Notes: generated from the letters alone by a model not told the origin. 22,946 nucleotides of DNA from Anaerolineaceae bacterium UBA5224 (GCA_002409365.1 DHUW01000060.1:1-22946), one strand, 5' to 3'. Counted from the first letter of the stretch, positions 6,230 through 13,299 are shown. Program-made: numbers and translations.

Positions 6230-7389
6230 TCACAAATCTTAAGACAGAAATCACAGTGCGAGAAATTTGCGACGGATTTGTTTACAACGAACTTGAAGGT
6301 AAAGGCTTATTTGGCTTGTCAGGCAAATTGACGATCCAACCGGAGTATCAGCGAAACTACATCTATGCCGATGGCAAAAAAGACGTAGCAGTGATCGATT
6401 CACTGCTAAAGGGTTACCCATTAGGTCTGATTTATTTCAACAAGGTTGGCACGAATAAATTTGAGGTGCTTGATGGTCAACAGCGTATCACCAGTTTTGG
6501 GCGTTTTGTGACTAATAAATTTGCAATTTTGGATGAGAATGGGATGCAGCAGTATTTTAGCGGTATTGCAGTAGACAAACAGGCAAAAATCCTGAACACA
6601 AAACTTCTGGTTTATGAATGCGAAGGTACAGAAAGTGAAATAAAAGAATGGTTCAAAACCGTCAATATTGCTGGAGTGCCTTTGAATGACCAGGAACTGC
6701 TTAACGCTGTTTATTCCGGACCCTTTGTAACACTTGCCAAGGCTGAATTCAGCAACAGTCAGAATGCTAATGTTCAAAAATGGAGTGCTTACATCAGAGG
6801 AAATGTCAACCGTCAGGATTTTCTTGAATGCGCTCTTGAATGGGTCAGCAAAGGCAATATCGGCGAATATATGAGCAAACATCGCTATGATACCAATATT
6901 TCTGAGTTAAAGACTTATTTCAATACGGTCATTGATTGGATTTCAAGTGTTTTTGACGATGTATTAGGAGAAATGCGCGGTCTTGAGTGGGGTCAACTGT
7001 ACGAAAAATACCATAATACCCCTTATAACCCAGATAAGGTTTCAAAAGAAGTACAAGAACTTTATAGTGACCCTTACGTGACAAACCGAAAAGGCATATT
7101 TGAATATATTTTGGGTGGTTCAGTCGAAACAAAATTGCTCAATGTACGAGTATTTGATGAAGCAACCAAGAAAATAGTTTATGAAAACCAAACCTCTGAA
7201 GCAGAAGCAAATGGCGAGTCTAACTGTCCGCTATGTGCTGTTGGGCATGATGCGAACAAAGCCAGGATTTGGAAATTAAGTGAAATGGATGCGGACCACG
7301 TTGCGGCATGGAGCAAAGGCGGTGCAACGGAGATTCGGAATTGTCAGATGTTATGTAAAACGCACAACCAGGCAAAAGGTAATCGATGA
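6226..7389 (+). CDS. DUF262 domain protein with C-terminal HNH nuclease
   Basis: A 387-residue two-domain protein. The N-terminal DUF262 region has the YQR motif (41-43) and VLDGQQRITSF (DGQQR at 83-87), the ParB-like NTPase-associated motif seen in GmrS/BrxU-type proteins. The C-terminal 54 residues form an HNH nuclease with zinc ligands CPLC (334-337) and a second pair near Cys373/Cys377, DADH (His358), Asn372 and CKTHN (His380). DUF262 nucleases usually cut modified DNA or act in restriction. Being coupled to an M.EcoRI-like methyltransferase suggests it is the restriction partner, although EcoRI endonuclease itself is unrelated. The start is set by AGGAGG and the ATGA overlap. Confidence 0.9.
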   Translation: MITNLKTEITVREICDGFVYNELEGKGLFGLSGKLTIQPEYQRNYIYADGKKDVAVIDSLLKGYPLGLIYFNKVGTNKFEVLDGQQRITSFGRFVTNKFAILDENGMQQYFSGIAVDKQAKILNTKLLVYECEGTESEIKEWFKTVNIAGVPLNDQELLNAVYSGPFVTLAKAEFSNSQNANVQKWSAYIRGNVNRQDFLECALEWVSKGNIGEYMSKHRYDTNISELKTYFNTVIDWISSVFDDVLGEMRGLEWGQLYEKYHNTPYNPDKVSKEVQELYSDPYVTNRKGIFEYILGGSVETKLLNVRVFDEATKKIVYENQTSEAEANGESNCPLCAVGHDANKARIWKLSEMDADHVAAWSKGGATEIRNCQMLCKTHNQAKGNR

Positions 7390-7478
7390 AAGGTACTAGA
7401 TACAGACTGGCGAGGTTGGATAGGCAAGATTCTGTGGATGTTACAAAAATATCAGTTGAATTATTAGGAGGATGCGAA

Positions 7479-8717
7479 ATGCCAAACAGACGCAAGTTTT
7501 TAGGGGAACAAACAGTAAACGTATCGAAATTAAAAAAACATTCGACTAAAGGAACTAACATTCTTTTTACAACGAGTGGACAACGAAGAGAGATTAGTGT
7601 TTTTGTTAGGAAAAACAAACGCCGATTGAATAATACGATGATTTTGATAATCATGACATTTCTTTTACTATCAACCGGATGTACTTCAACCCCAACCGTT
7701 TTACCCACCGAGACTCCCACAGAAACATTGGAACCTACAAAGACACCAACCAACACACCGACATCTTCTCCTACACCCACATCTTCGCCAACAGCGACAC
7801 CGACATTGACTCCCACACCAATAGGAGGCAGTTTTGGAAAAATCGTTTTTGAGCGAATTAGTAATTATCAAAGTGAAGAACAAACAGCCAACTTATATTT
7901 GCTAGATCTAGCAAGCATGACAGAAACTCAATTAACTGAAGCTATTGATCCATTTAATGACTTCTACTATCCAGTAATATCACCTGATGGGCTTAAAATT
8001 GCTTATTCAAAGAATAGCAATAATGGATATAAATCAGAATTGTTTATTATGAATATTGATGGAAGCAATGTTAAGAAAATATCGCCTGTCCCTATGTATC
8101 AAGGAAATAAAGATATTGGTGATTATTTAGTCGATTATCAAGTTACCTGGGCGCCAGATGGAAGTAAATTGGCCTTTTCCTCTAATAGACACTCAATTGT
8201 GAATTATTTGTATGGGAATAATCCAGATCTTGAAATTTACGAAATAGATTTGTCTACTTTTGAAGTAAAACAGCTAACCAATGGTTATGGAGAGTCCTAC
8301 CACCCTTGGTATTCTCCTGATGGAAGCCAAATTACTTTCATGTCTAACAGGGATGGAAGCTGGCAAATATTCATTATGGATAGCGATGGGAAAAACGTTC
8401 AGAAACTTACAAATGGCCCTTCTTCAAACAGGTTTCCCAAGTGGTCAAATAATGGTGAAAGTATTGTATTCCATTCAGATCGCGATGGGAATCTTGAACT
8501 TTATTTATATAATCTGGCAGAGAAAGCGACCTTTAGAATTACAACAGATCCATCGGATAATTCTTCCGCCACCTTTTCCCCAGATAGCCAGTGGATTCTT
8601 TATCAATCTGATACAACCGGTAACTATGACCTCTATATACTGAACTTAATAACAAATGAGGTTATTCAATTGACCGATGATGAAACACAAGAGATGGTTG
8701 CTGATTGGTCGAGGTAA
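7479..8717 (+). CDS. TolB-like WD40 (PD40) beta-propeller lipoprotein
   Basis: The frame is open from an ATG at 7386 that overlaps the HNH gene's stop, but AGGAGG at 7466-7471 favours the ATG at 7479 (412 residues). A lipoprotein signal, MILIIMTFLLLSTGC, ends at a Cys codon at 7680-7682 and is preceded by KNKRR, so about 50 extra residues lie before the signal with either start. After the Cys comes a Thr/Pro-rich linker (to about 7830), then five or six propeller blades with motifs such as SPDGLKIAYS, APDGSKLAFSSNR, SPDGSQITFMSNRDG and SPDSQWILYQSD. Such proteins sit on the outer face of the membrane and bind peptides or glycans. It is probably not functionally tied to the nuclease; the exact start is uncertain. 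Confidence 0.85.
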   Translation: MPNRRKFLGEQTVNVSKLKKHSTKGTNILFTTSGQRREISVFVRKNKRRLNNTMILIIMTFLLLSTGCTSTPTVLPTETPTETLEPTKTPTNTPTSSPTPTSSPTATPTLTPTPIGGSFGKIVFERISNYQSEEQTANLYLLDLASMTETQLTEAIDPFNDFYYPVISPDGLKIAYSKNSNNGYKSELFIMNIDGSNVKKISPVPMYQGNKDIGDYLVDYQVTWAPDGSKLAFSSNRHSIVNYLYGNNPDLEIYEIDLSTFEVKQLTNGYGESYHPWYSPDGSQITFMSNRDGSWQIFIMDSDGKNVQKLTNGPSSNRFPKWSNNGESIVFHSDRDGNLELYLYNLAEKATFRITTDPSDNSSATFSPDSQWILYQSDTTGNYDLYILNLITNEVIQLTDDETQEMVADWSR

Positions 8718-8986
8718 AGAATTGCGATTAACAGATTTATTGTTAGAAAAATAAGATCTGACAGACAACGACTTTGAGCGGTACAACATTGGGGCTTTGC
8801 AATAAGTAAATTGACGGGAACGGAGTTTGCCACATATTCAGAGATAATTCCTATTTCCAAAATTCTTTATTCTCCGCTCTCGCCGATTTTGCGAAGCACC
8901 CCGGCGCTGTAAGCGCTTGTGGGCAAACTGAGCAAGGGATATGACCTTTAGGTCTCCACATTTCGCCCTACCATTCTTTACGGCGT

Positions 8987-9018
8987 GAGATCGCTTCGCA
9001 AAAGCAGCTCGCGATAAC
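8987..9018 (-). repeat. REP-like repeat, copy 2 (inverted relative to 4866-4920)
   Basis: GAGATCGCTTCGCA followed by AGCTCGCGAT is the reverse complement of the ends of the element at 4866-4920, with the middle shortened. Confidence 0.65.
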
Positions 9019-9054
9019 CTACGGGCACAGGCAGCACGATGTGACGGAAGGACT

Positions 9055-9140
9055 CGTCTTTGCGAGGAGCGAAGCGACGTGGCAATCCGCAGTTTGCTTT
9101 TCAGGTTGGAAAAGGCAGATCGCCACGCTACGCTCGCGAT
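9055..9140. repeat. REP-like inverted pair (BIME-like)
   Basis: A GCGAGGAGCGAAGCGACGTG arm (about 9055-9090) faces an inverted partner GATCGCCACGCTACGCTCGC (about 9115-9140), so the whole can fold into a long imperfect hairpin. The plus-strand frame at 9041-9253 gives the well-known spurious ARSEATWQS peptide of this repeat class. Confidence 0.75.
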
Positions 9141-9290
9141 ACCCTACGGATACGATGTGGCGGGGATCCGCCAACGCCTATCTTTTCCTTGCAGAAATAG
9201 AACGTATGTGCTATATTATTCTCGCAAGAATTATATGCACGACCGCACATTAACATAAAAATAAAGTATTTGCAGCCAAACTGCTTCTTT

Positions 9291-9338
9291 GCACTATCAA
9301 AAAACAGTGCAATTAGTGCAAATCGTGCAAATAAGGGG
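9291..9338 (+). repeat. Iteron-like direct repeat, copy A
   Basis: It aligns without gaps over 48 bases to 9434-9481 at roughly 80% identity. It starts GCACTATCAAAAAA and contains GTGCAA three times at about 10-base spacing, ending in a G-run. Confidence 0.65.
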
Positions 9339-9433
9339 GGGAGTGGGCTCGATTTTCATTGACACAAGAGTCGGTAAACTTAGGAAGCCGCACTTTATTA
9401 ACCAGGTAGTTTTTACAGCGGACCTACGTTTTG

Positions 9434-9481
9434 GCACTATCAAAAAATGATGTAAATAGTGTAAAAAGTGTAAAAAGGGTT
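9434..9481 (+). repeat. Iteron-like direct repeat, copy B
   Basis: It starts with the same GCACTATCAAAAAA and contains TGTAAA-type units three times at 10-base spacing, ending AAAAAGGG. Many differences from copy A are C to T. It abuts the structured repeat at 9483. Confidence 0.65.
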
Positions 9482-9482
9482 A

Positions 9483-9577
9483 AGCCCTCCCGCAAGGGTA
9501 GAGGGTCCGTCGAAGATCCCAGCCTCGACGAGGACTGCGGATCAAGCGGGGGAGAGTGTGTTGTTGTCGTTTGCAGT
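9483..9577 (+). repeat. Structured dispersed repeat, copy 2
   Basis: Second copy of the element at 3971-4080. The central stem (9515-9543) reads GATCC-CAG-CCTCG, a one-base turn, CGAGG-A-CTG-C-GGATC, and is more complete than in copy 1. Differences between the copies partly keep the pairing. Confidence 0.7.
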
Positions 9578-9605
9578 ACTTTTATAAAAAACCCCTCTTC
9601 AGTCT

Positions 9606-9649
9606 CCTGTCCGCTTTGCGGCAGGATCCAGCTTCCCCCTGGGGGAAGC
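9606..9649. repeat. Pair of G/C-rich palindromes at the break of a methyltransferase gene
   Basis: CCTG-T-CCGC-TTT-GCGG-CAGG (9606-9625) and the near-perfect GCTTCCCCC-T-GGGGGAAGC (9631-9649) stand next to each other. The methyltransferase remnant on the minus strand loses its homology exactly here. Confidence 0.6.
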
Positions 9650-9652
9650 CCA

Positions 9653-9922
9653 TTACATAGCTCTGTTCTCGCCCCAGATCAGGCGGTTGCGGAAGTCATC
9701 GCGGTGGCTCTTTTGGGGTTCAAACAGCACCCCCTGCACTTCCGCCCTGGAGCGCGGCTCATCCACCGTTTCAATTTTCTGCAAAGGGAGGGCGGCACCG
9801 GCAATGTCCACCTCGCGGCGGTTGCCATACTCGTCATACTTGCCTTCCCAAATCAGTTCAGTTTGGATTGTTGAAAAAGGGTGGGGATTATTGGGTCCAT
9901 ACTGTGTCTTCGACGCCATCAT
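9653..9922 (-). pseudogene. N-terminal remnant of a site-specific DNA methyltransferase
   Basis: An 89-residue fragment resembling the start of large adenine-specific DNA methyltransferases of the type III/Mod-like kind: a TIQTELIWEGKYDEYGNRR block, IDEPRSRAEVQGVLFEP, then HRDDFRNRLIWGEN, which in intact proteins leads straight into the catalytic part. The catalytic DPP(Y/F) motif and everything after are missing, and palindromic repeat DNA follows at once. AGGAGG still lies ahead of the tandem ATG codons, so the 5' end is undamaged. It is a truncated gene, probably non-functional as a methyltransferase. Confidence 0.75.
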
Positions 9923-10079
9923 TAGACCTCCTGGTGCGATGATTTGTGGTTTAAAATGATACCATAGCGGCAGGGAAATGAGATAGAATAGGCTCTAGCA
10001 AGTATTATCATAGGATGTATTTGTGAAAGGTTATTAATTTGACATTTAGTGGATTTTTATATAAACTATGTCTAACAGA

Positions 10080-10129
10080 ACTGGCCACGCTTAATTGTTT
10101 CATCCGAAACAATGCGAATTATGGCCAGT
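10080..10129 (+). promoter_or_regulatory. Large hairpin just upstream of the Abi_2 gene
   Basis: ACTGGCCA (10080-10087) pairs with TGGCCAGT (10122-10129), and ATTGTTTC (10094-10101) pairs with GAAACAAT (10106-10113) around a 4-base loop; CGC/GCG can pair between the tiers. It ends 14 bases before the start codon. It could be a structured leader, an operator dyad, or an RNA partner of the toxin-like gene. No clear T-run follows it. Confidence 0.6.
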
Positions 10130-10143
10130 CATTTTATTAAATT

Positions 10144-10605
10144 ATGTCGTCTGCTCTGCTGAAACAGCCTCTTACTTTCGAAGAACAAGCTCACAAATTA
10201 TTGTTGCGGGGTCTTGAAAATTGCTCTCAAAGTGAACTCGATGCATATCTCCAACAAGTAAATTATTACCGCCTGAATGCCTATTTTCATTCTGAGATGG
10301 ATCCAACGACCGATTGTTTTGTTCCTGGATTTACCTTTGATATGTTAAAGGGGCGTTACACAATCGATGGGTGGTTGAGAAAAATAATCCTCCTTTCAAT
10401 AGAGCCAATTGAAGTTAAAGTACGGACTATGCTGGCATATTGGTCAGCGCATAATGCCGGATCAGAAATGTTCTATGATCCCCAAAACTTCCGAGATGTT
10501 AAGAAATGGCGGGAGGTTTTCGAGGGGTTTGAGAAGACACGGCATGCCCCCACTGAATCAAAAGACCCTGTCCTTGAATTTGAAAGACCAAGACGAGTGA
10601 AATAA
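10144..10605 (+). pseudogene. Abi_2 (AbiD/AbiF-like) abortive-infection protein, C-terminally truncated
   Basis: A 153-residue protein matching the N-terminal half of the Abi_2 family: LTFEEQAHKLLLRGL, then VNYYRLNAYFH (about 39-49), FVPGFTFDMLKGRY, and DGWLRKIILLSIEPIEVKVRTMLAYW (about 75-100). Full family members are roughly 300 residues, and their C-terminal half carries the HEPN-type R-N-x-C-A-H-H motif needed for RNase activity. That part is absent, and the last 20 or so residues do not match the family. The frame closes with a normal stop. It is probably a decayed toxin; a short stand-alone protein cannot be excluded. A large hairpin lies directly upstream. Confidence 0.75.
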
Positions 10606-10697
10606 AATGGTTGATACACGGTATAATTTTTAGGTATTTCAAAACCGGTTTTTTTGTTAATCATTATTGGTTGACAACATCAAATGGACGAATATAT

Positions 10698-11183
10698 ATG
10701 ATAACGGGCTTTTTCGATTTGGAGACACCAAAAGATTTACTCAAAAAATTACGGCACGATTTAATTCAGATGGAGTTACATCCTTTTGACATCTACTTGG
10801 CCTACAATTTTTTCGTTACCGCCGAAGCTATGTTGGATTGGATTTACCCAGGAAATCAAAATCGCAAGGTTAGAACGAAAATCCGAAATTCTGAGGTGAT
10901 TTTGCAAATAACTTCAGATTTGGCTACAGGTGCAAAACATTTCTCGGGTTTGTCTGATATTCACAAATCTGTTGTAAAAACAGATATAAGTGCTGGTTAT
11001 ATTCCTAGAGGTTATTTTCCTAAAGGCGCTTTTCCAGTAGGTTTTTTTGGCGATGGAATGCTCCGGGTTCATCTGGACAAAGAAACTACAGCAGAAGACA
11101 GAACTACATTTTCAGCTTTTGAATTAGCAAGTAGAGTTTTAACTTATTGGGAAGAAGCATTGACCTCACCGACGGATGATTAA
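10698..11183 (+). CDS. Conserved hypothetical protein
   Basis: The frame is open from a TTG at 10611, but the ATG at 10698 gives the N-terminus MITGFFDLETPKDLLKKLR, which looks like the start of a family of uncharacterised proteins I recognise by pattern (161 residues here). Features are an N-terminal helical half with DIYLAYNFFVTAEAMLDW, a middle TDLATGAKHF-like segment (SDLATGAKHFSGL), and a Gly/Pro/aromatic-rich stretch GYIPRGYFPKGAFPVGFFGD before the C-terminal helix. No function is known. Promoter-like boxes (TATAAT at 10622-10627; TTGACA at 10671-10676) lie upstream, the second too close to serve the ATG. The 11184-11378 stretch after it shows nothing I can name. Confidence 0.7.
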   Translation: MITGFFDLETPKDLLKKLRHDLIQMELHPFDIYLAYNFFVTAEAMLDWIYPGNQNRKVRTKIRNSEVILQITSDLATGAKHFSGLSDIHKSVVKTDISAGYIPRGYFPKGAFPVGFFGDGMLRVHLDKETTAEDRTTFSAFELASRVLTYWEEALTSPTDD

Positions 11184-11369
11184 ATGAACCATACTAATAG
11201 AGTGTTCCTCAGACAACAATTCGTTCTAGAAACAAATTAACTTAAAGTTTTTTTTACAATCCACAAAAGAGGACATACAGTAAGACCTTGAAATGTTATA
11301 AGTTAGCCATCTTGGGCTAATTACTTTTACACTAGGGTCTAACCATGGTAGAGGAATAAAATGGCTTTT

Positions 11370-11408
11370 AAAAATAAAAGCTTCCGGCGGGAGGGAAAGC
11401 CGGAAGCT
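11370..11408 (-). terminator. Intrinsic terminator of the heliorhodopsin gene
   Basis: A perfect 10-bp stem (AGCTTCCGGC at 11379-11388 with GCCGGAAGCT at 11399-11408) is followed on the minus strand by TTTTATTTTT. It lies 26 bases past the stop codon and closes the whole minus-strand block. Confidence 0.9.
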
Positions 11409-11434
11409 GGGTTGGGTTTAGAATTTCAACTTTA

Positions 11435-12214
11435 TCAGGGCTGCATGGCGCCAAAGAGGACCAGCCAGGCCAGGATTGACTTGGCGACCAGGCTGAGGAC
11501 GATGTAGGTCCGCTCGCCATAGAGGTAGTCTTTCCATTTTCCAACGCCTTTGTATTGCAGGATCATATTGATGGGGAAGGTGTTGAAGGCGACAAAGTAG
11601 GTGCCGACGATGGCCCAGACGAACCAGGGCACCTGGTCGAAATTGGCGTTGCCAAACATATAGAGCAGGATGGCGATCCAGGGGGCGATGCCGGCGATTG
11701 AGCCCCAGATGAAGGGACCCCAATTGACCTGACCTTTTTCACGGCCGGAATTGAGCTGTTCCATGACGAGCCCAAAGAGGTTCATGGAGGCGTTGACAAA
11801 AAAGATGAGGATGAGGGAGGCGATGTCCTGGATGCCGAAGAGGGTGGCGATGAGCACGATCATGATGGATGAACTGAGGGCGTATTCAAACCAGCGGAAG
11901 CGGTTGATGCCTTGCTTCAGATCCTCGAAGTATTTATCGCTGAAGAGGACAATGAGACCGTGGGCGAGGGCTGAGATGAGCAGGAAGGAGGCAACCATGA
12001 TCCCAAAAGGCAGGGTGAATAATTCTTTGCTGGCGGCTTCGAGCGAGCGTGTTGCGGGGTTGAAGCGCAAATATAATTGGGTGATGGTGGGCTGAAATTC
12101 AGCGATGGTCTGGATGACGCTGGTGGCCAGGAAGAGCATGGCGATGCCTTGAATAAGATGAAAGGCCCCCATGATGAGGTTGAAGCGTTTGAGTTTGGCA
12201 AGTGTGTTTTCCAT
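11435..12214 (-). CDS. Heliorhodopsin
   Basis: A 259-residue seven-helix retinal protein. Heliorhodopsins are light-absorbing membrane proteins, inverted relative to other microbial rhodopsins, with no established single function. Family signatures run through the sequence: RFNLIMGAFHLIQG (helix 1), SALAHG (helix 2), GINRFRWFEYALSSSIMIVL (helix 3, Glu110 in the Schiff-base counterion position), VNASMNLFGL, WGPFIWGSIAGIAPWIAI, and SLVAKSILAW (helix 7, Lys245 as the retinal lysine). These correspond to E107 and K241 of heliorhodopsin 48C12. The frame extends upstream to 12379, but the ATG at 12214 has GGAGAA before it and the family's usual N-terminus. No carotenoid or retinal genes are in the window. 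It is the last gene after the sugar operon, 431 bases beyond pgmB. Confidence 0.95.
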   Translation of the reverse strand: MENTLAKLKRFNLIMGAFHLIQGIAMLFLATSVIQTIAEFQPTITQLYLRFNPATRSLEAASKELFTLPFGIMVASFLLISALAHGLIVLFSDKYFEDLKQGINRFRWFEYALSSSIMIVLIATLFGIQDIASLILIFFVNASMNLFGLVMEQLNSGREKGQVNWGPFIWGSIAGIAPWIAILLYMFGNANFDQVPWFVWAIVGTYFVAFNTFPINMILQYKGVGKWKDYLYGERTYIVLSLVAKSILAWLVLFGAMQP

Positions 12215-12645
12215 AATTTCTCCAATAGGGCAAGCTGGCGCTTGCGGGTGTGTAGTGGTTTTATTTGGTTGTTGTTGGTTCGTTGAACCGTGTGCTTTGA
12301 ACTTGAGGCCAGAAATCGTCCCTCTGCACGGGCCTGGGATGATGGGCGGATTGTAACCCTCAAAATACTCCTCACCCACCCTGTGGGGCGGCTCGCGATT
12401 ACGATGACTGTGCCTTTTTGTTTTTCGGCATAATTATACACATAATTGAGAAGTACAAGTGTTTAACCTATACCAAATTTCAAATGAGAAGGTGCAATTG
12501 AAAACGGTTTTAATCGGTAGCGATGGTTGGAGTAAGGCAGATGGTGGGGCTGTTTTCAGGGGGGCGTAGGGAGGTGGGGAAAGGGATTTCAAAGATTTAG
12601 CGCTGGAGGGGGGCGGCAGCGCAAGCAGACTCAAGGGGGTAAAAG
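12215..12645 (-). promoter_or_regulatory. Leader region of the heliorhodopsin gene
   Basis: A 431-base gene-free stretch. A TATAAT lies on the minus strand at 12438-12433 with no good -35 box at the usual distance, which would give a leader of about 210 bases. A partial REP-like sequence (around 12380-12408, GTCATCGTAATCGCGAG on the minus strand) lies in that leader. I see no clear terminator after pgmB, so read-through from the sugar operon is possible. Confidence 0.4.
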
Positions 12646-13299
12646 CTATAACCCCTGGAAGAAGGCAAGCACCTGGCGGGCGGTGTGGGATTGGAGTGAG
12701 GGGAAAACCAGCTGGGCGGCGCCGACGCGCTCTGGCGGGCCGAGACCAAGGGCTGGCATGCCGGCGGCATGGGCGGCTTGAACGCCAGCTTCGGCATCCT
12801 CGACCACCAGGCAGTTGGCCGGCGGCAGACCCAGGGCCTGGGCTGCCAGCAAAAACAGGTCGGGGTGTGGTTTGGAGCGGGCGGGGGCATTGCCGTCGAT
12901 GACGGCGTCAAATTTAGCGGTGATTTGGAGGCGCTCGAGCACGAGCAGGGCGTTTTTACTGCTGGAAACAATGGCCTGCTTGAGTCCAAGCTGTCTGATT
13001 TCATCCATCATGTCCAAGGCGCCGGGAAGCAGGTCTGCGGGGGTCATTTGTTCCACCAGGCGGATATAATAGCCGTTTTTGCGCGCCATCATCTGGTGGG
13101 CTTGCCCGGGGCTGACGGGTTTGCCTTTAAGCAGCAGGTTTAGCGATTCGCGTCTGGAAACACCGCGCAGGGCTTCATTATCCTGGCGGGTGAAGCTGAT
13201 GCCTTCTTCTTCAGCCAGCTTTTTCCAGGCCTGAAAGTGGAGTTCGGAGGTATCGGTGAGAACGCCATCAAGATCGAACAAAAAGGCTTTTATGAGCAC
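12646..13299 (-). CDS. pgmB: Beta-phosphoglucomutase
   Basis: A 217-residue HAD-superfamily enzyme that converts beta-glucose 1-phosphate to glucose 6-phosphate in the cytoplasm. Visible motifs: nucleophile FDLDGVLTDT (Asp9, Asp11), the cap-domain LRGVSRRESL block and a His21 typical of beta-PGM, IVSSSKN (motif II), KPHPD and VVEDAEAGVQAA (motif IV acid pair). Length fits the family. The start is GTG at 13299, with AGAGGA about 8 bases before it inside the preceding gene; the two genes overlap by 10 bases. It is the natural partner of an inverting GH65 phosphorylase, whose product is beta-glucose 1-phosphate. Confidence 0.93.
   Translation of the reverse strand: MLIKAFLFDLDGVLTDTSELHFQAWKKLAEEEGISFTRQDNEALRGVSRRESLNLLLKGKPVSPGQAHQMMARKNGYYIRLVEQMTPADLLPGALDMMDEIRQLGLKQAIVSSSKNALLVLERLQITAKFDAVIDGNAPARSKPHPDLFLLAAQALGLPPANCLVVEDAEAGVQAAHAAGMPALGLGPPERVGAAQLVFPSLQSHTARQVLAFFQGL

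Larger units (their letters stand above)
8718..9652. other. Gene-free, repeat-rich stretch
   Basis: No credible coding frame is seen between the propeller lipoprotein and the methyltransferase remnant. The stretch holds REP-like repeats (8987-9018, 9055-9140), two iteron-like direct repeats (9291-9338, 9434-9481), a second copy of the structured repeat (9483-9577) and G/C-rich palindromes (9606-9649). Reading frames within it translate repeat DNA. Confidence 0.7.

Noticed and set aside
7220..7816. Minus-strand open frame of 198 codons with Val/Gly repeats
   Set aside because: It is the antisense of the HNH region and of the Thr/Pro-rich linker; the periodic pattern is the shadow of the linker repeats.
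9041..9253. Plus-strand open frame with an ARSEATWQS-like peptide
   Set aside because: It is the translation of a REP-like repeat, a well-known source of false gene calls; no ribosome-binding site or conserved domain.
9281..9490. Possible CRISPR array from the repeated GCACTATCAAAAAA and short GTGnAA units
   Set aside because: There are only two long copies and the short units are spaced 10 bases apart, not with unique spacers of 30 or so bases; no cas genes.
9431..9874. Plus-strand open frame of 147 codons
   Set aside because: It crosses the direct repeat, the structured repeat and palindromes, and runs antisense to the methyltransferase remnant, whose frame shows the real homology.
10671..10700. 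TTGACA with TATATA as the promoter of the hypothetical gene
   Set aside because: The -10 box would overlap the preferred ATG at 10698, so transcription would start inside the gene; kept only as a remark.
12215..12379. Upstream extension of the heliorhodopsin frame by 55 codons
   Set aside because: The extension is Pro/Gln/Thr-rich with no family match; the ATG at 12214 has a ribosome-binding site and the conserved N-terminus.
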